A stretch of DNA of 7,724 bases from an uncultured Prevotella sp. GTDB taxonomy: Bacteria > Bacteroidota > Bacteroidia > Bacteroidales > Bacteroidaceae. The translations under genes and the position numbers were made by a program. Position 1 is the first letter of the stretch, and the number at the start of each line of letters is the position of its first letter. Under the pieces are notes generated by a model. That model saw only the letters and a list, made by a program, of their open reading frames with translations, searched no databases and had not been told where the DNA came from. The stretch is from positions 1 to 7,724 of the forward strand of contig CALCUV010000337.1 of assembly GCA_937906765.1 (NCBI GenBank). The letters are read 5' to 3'. Shown here one piece after another: positions 6,099-7,724 of the stretch.

Positions 6099-6707
6099 TT
6101 AGTTTTTAGAGTAGAGCTCGACGATCAACTGTTCCTTGATATTTTCAGGAATATCAGCACGTTCGGGCTTGTGAAGGAGCTTACCAGCCTTTGCAGCTTC
6201 GTCCCACTCAATCCAAGGATACTTGCTGTGGTTGAAACCTGCGAGAGAGTCAGCAATCACTTCGAGTGACTTAGACTTTTCGCGTACAGCAACAATCTGA
6301 CCGGGCTTAACGCTGAAAGAAGCAATGTTAACTACGCGACCATCAACAGTGATGTGCTTGTGGTTAACGAGCTGACGAGCTGCAGCACGAGTGGGAGCAA
6401 TACCCAAACGATATACTACGTTGTCGAGACGGCATTCGAGGCTCTGGAGAAGAAGTTCACCGGTGATGCCAGGAGCAGAAGCAGCCTTGTCAAACAAGTT
6501 GCGGAACTGCTTTTCGAGCAAACCGTAAGTGTACTTAGCCTTCTGCTTTTCAGCGAGCATGATGCCGTATTCAGAAGACTTGCGACGACGACCGTTACCG
6601 TGTTGACCGGGAGGGAAGTTACGCTTAGAAAGAACCTTATCTGCACCAAAGATTGCCTCACCAAATCGACGAGCGATACGAGACTTGGGGCCAATATATC
6701 TTGCCAT
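6099..6707 (-). CDS. rpsD: 30S ribosomal protein S4
   Basis: The 202-residue product is a primary 16S rRNA-binding protein that starts assembly of the small subunit body. Seen directly: the [17 protein letters not shown] start, PPGQHG followed by a basic patch and SEYG (near 32-48), [17 protein letters not shown], and the S4 RNA-binding domain with [31 protein letters not shown] (about 92-122). There is no Cys cluster at the N-terminus, so this is the zinc-free form. In E. coli, S4 represses translation of the alpha operon; I see no pseudoknot-like leader before rpsM to support the same control here. It lies 30 nt after rpsK and 14 nt before rpoA, with an A-rich leader and no Shine-Dalgarno sequence. 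Confidence 0.99.
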   Translation of the reverse strand: MARYIGPKSRIARRFGEAIFGADKVLSKRNFPPGQHGNGRRRKSSEYGIMLAEKQKAKYTYGLLEKQFRNLFDKAASAPGITGELLLQSLECRLDNVVYRLGIAPTRAAARQLVNHKHITVDGRVVNIASFSVKPGQIVAVREKSKSLEVIADSLAGFNHSKYPWIEWDEAAKAGKLLHKPERADIPENIKEQLIVELYSKN

Positions 6708-6737
6708 TTTTTATTCTTATTTTATCGTTCAACAATA

Positions 6738-7127
6738 TTATACACGACGACGCTTGGGAGGACGGCAACCGTTGTGGGGAAGTGGAGTAACATCAATGAT
6801 TTCTGTTACAGCGATACCTGCACCGTGGCAAGCACGAATAGCAGATTCACGACCGTTACCGGGACCCTTAACGTAAGCCTTAACCTTGCGGAGACCGAGG
6901 TCATAAGCTACCTTTGCGCAGTCCTGAGCTGCCATCTGAGCAGCGTAAGGAGTGTTCTTCTTAGAACCACGGAAACCCATCTTACCAGCAGAAGACCATG
7001 AAATAACCTGACCTTCGCTATTTGCCAAAGACACGATGATATTGTTGAAAGAGCTGTGTACGTGAAGTTGACCTTCAGCGCTAATCTTCACAACTCTCTT
7101 CTTTGCAGCAACTGTTTTCTTTGCCAT
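6738..7127 (-). CDS. rpsK: 30S ribosomal protein S11
   Basis: The 129-residue product has the usual family length. S11 lies on the platform of the small subunit, beside the mRNA exit. Seen directly: [11 protein letters not shown] (22-32), [36 protein letters not shown], and the highly conserved C-terminal [15 protein letters not shown], whose Asn-Gly corresponds to the E. coli isoaspartate site. The N-terminus is a short Lys/Ala-rich arm. The gene starts 12 nt after the rpsM stop and is followed 30 nt later by rpsD. Confidence 0.99.
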   Translation of the reverse strand: MAKKTVAAKKRVVKISAEGQLHVHSSFNNIIVSLANSEGQVISWSSAGKMGFRGSKKNTPYAAQMAAQDCAKVAYDLGLRKVKAYVKGPGNGRESAIRACHGAGIAVTEIIDVTPLPHNGCRPPKRRRV

Positions 7128-7139
7128 GATTTCTATTTA

Positions 7140-7520
7140 TTATTTAGTAGCCTTTTTCTTGTTAGCAACAGTCTTCTTCTTACCCTTACGTGTACGAGCA
7201 TTATTCTTTGTGCTCTGACCACGAACTGGAAGACCATTACGATGACGAACACCACGATAGCAACCGATATCCATCAGTCGCTTAATGTTAAGTGAAATTT
7301 CACTGCGCAGATCACCTTCTACCTTGTACTCTGCACCAATAATTTCACGAATCTTACCAGCCTCGTCATCAGTCCAGTCGCAAACCTTCTTGTCCTTGTC
7401 TACGCCTGCCTTTTCTAATATCTTGGCTGAGCTACTGCGACCTATTCCAAAAATATAGGTCAAGGCGATTTCGCCTCTTTTGTTCTGAGGCAAATCTACA
7501 CCAACAATTCTAATTGCCAT
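7140..7520 (-). CDS. rpsM: 30S ribosomal protein S13
   Basis: The 126-residue product has the usual length. S13 sits in the head of the small subunit and contacts the P-site tRNA and the large subunit through intersubunit bridges. Seen directly: [20 protein letters not shown] at the N-terminus, the helix-turn-helix-like [15 protein letters not shown] (about 22-36), [23 protein letters not shown] and [17 protein letters not shown] (about 98-114), with a basic lysine-rich tail that in the family reaches the P site. The ATG is 30 nt after rpmJ; the leader is A-rich and has no Shine-Dalgarno sequence. Confidence 0.99.
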   Translation of the reverse strand: MAIRIVGVDLPQNKRGEIALTYIFGIGRSSSAKILEKAGVDKDKKVCDWTDDEAGKIREIIGAEYKVEGDLRSEISLNIKRLMDIGCYRGVRHRNGLPVRGQSTKNNARTRKGKKKTVANKKKATK

Positions 7521-7550
7521 ATACTATTAATATTTCTTTTGCAATAATGT

Positions 7551-7667
7551 TTAACCCTGACGTGTCTTGTACTTGGGGTTTTTCTTGTTAATCACATACA
7601 GACGACCCTTGCGACGAACGATCTTGCAGTCGGGGGTACGTTTCTTTAAAGAAGCTCTTGTTTTCAT
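7551..7667 (-). CDS. rpmJ: 50S ribosomal protein L36, zinc-ligand-poor form
   Basis: A 38-codon gene with ATG at 7667 and TAA at 7551-7553. L36 is the smallest large-subunit protein and packs on 23S rRNA. The ends match the family (MKTRASLKK at the start; [10 protein letters not shown] at the end, with the common QG terminus), as does [13 protein letters not shown] in the middle. The zinc-binding form has Cys11, Cys14, Cys27 and His33; here these positions are Thr11, Cys14, Asn27 and Tyr33, so one ligand of four remains and zinc is not expected to bind. This is the usual Bacteroidota type. It starts 10 nt after the infA stop and precedes rpsM by 30 nt, the standard order. Confidence 0.97.
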   Translation of the reverse strand: MKTRASLKKRTPDCKIVRRKGRLYVINKKNPKYKTRQG

Positions 7668-7677
7668 ATTGATGTTT

Positions 7678-7724
7678 TTATTTGTATCTAAATACGATGC
7701 GACCTTTTGTCAAGTCGTACGGAC
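7678..7724 (-). CDS. infA: Translation initiation factor IF-1, partial: only the C-terminal 14 codons are in the window
   Basis: The right edge holds the last codons of a frame ending in TAA at 7678-7680; the readable residues are [14 protein letters not shown]. This matches the C-terminus of bacterial IF-1 ([10 protein letters not shown] followed by the F-R-Y-K ending typical of Bacteroidota). IF-1 binds the ribosomal A site during initiation. Its place directly before rpmJ, with a 10-nt gap, is the normal order infA-rpmJ-rpsM. The remainder of the gene, about four fifths, lies beyond the window. Confidence 0.93.
   Translation of the reverse strand, partial: PYDLTKGRIVFRYK

Noticed and set aside
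6354..7001. 215-codon open frame on the plus strand
   Set aside because: Entirely antisense to rpsD and rpsK across their junction; low-complexity Ser/Thr/Leu composition is typical of a shadow frame.
7521..7550. S4-responsive pseudoknot leader before rpsM, as in E. coli
   Set aside because: The gap is only 30 nt, AT-rich and without visible pairing.

Overview
The window comes from a member of the Bacteroidota, most likely order Bacteroidales (Prevotella-like). The evidence is the ribosomal protein sequences (long Ala/Lys-rich L17 tail, cysteine-poor L36, S4 without a zinc cluster), the lack of Shine-Dalgarno sequences before well-expressed genes, A-rich leaders, and -7 boxes of the TAnnTTTG type. 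Every gene I can support lies on the minus strand, so transcription runs from high to low coordinates.

Right half (about 4555-7724): the distal end of the spc/alpha ribosomal operon, in transcription order infA (last codons only), rpmJ, rpsM, rpsK, rpsD, rpoA, rplQ. The genes are 8-30 nt apart and end in a strong Rho-independent terminator (4555-4587). They encode initiation factor IF-1, ribosomal proteins L36, S13, S11, S4 and L17, and the RNA polymerase alpha subunit. rpmJ (38 aa) and the infA fragment are easy to overlook because of their size or truncation.

Middle (1527-4554): a 450-bp AT-rich spacer with three separate dyad symmetries and one candidate promoter, followed by a large exported protein gene. 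It has a signal peptide, a heptad-like LDKVNK repeat, a Ser/Thr-rich linker, WG-type beta repeats, a proline-rich linker, an InlB-like repeat domain and an unassigned C-terminal domain. The gene is split into two overlapping frames by an apparent one-base deletion near 3209. Adding one base would give a single 858-residue protein.

Left part (1-1526): a 943-bp gene-free stretch holding a 189-bp MITE-like element with perfect 17-bp terminal inverted repeats, a compact palindrome cluster at 973-1019 and another hairpin. It is followed by the N-terminal two thirds of a ketopantoate reductase (panE family) gene that runs off the left edge.

The core genes are ordinary. The less ordinary content is the frameshifted WG/InlB-like surface protein, the MITE and the dyad-rich spacers. 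I see no CRISPR array, rRNA, tRNA, defence system or other clearly new system.
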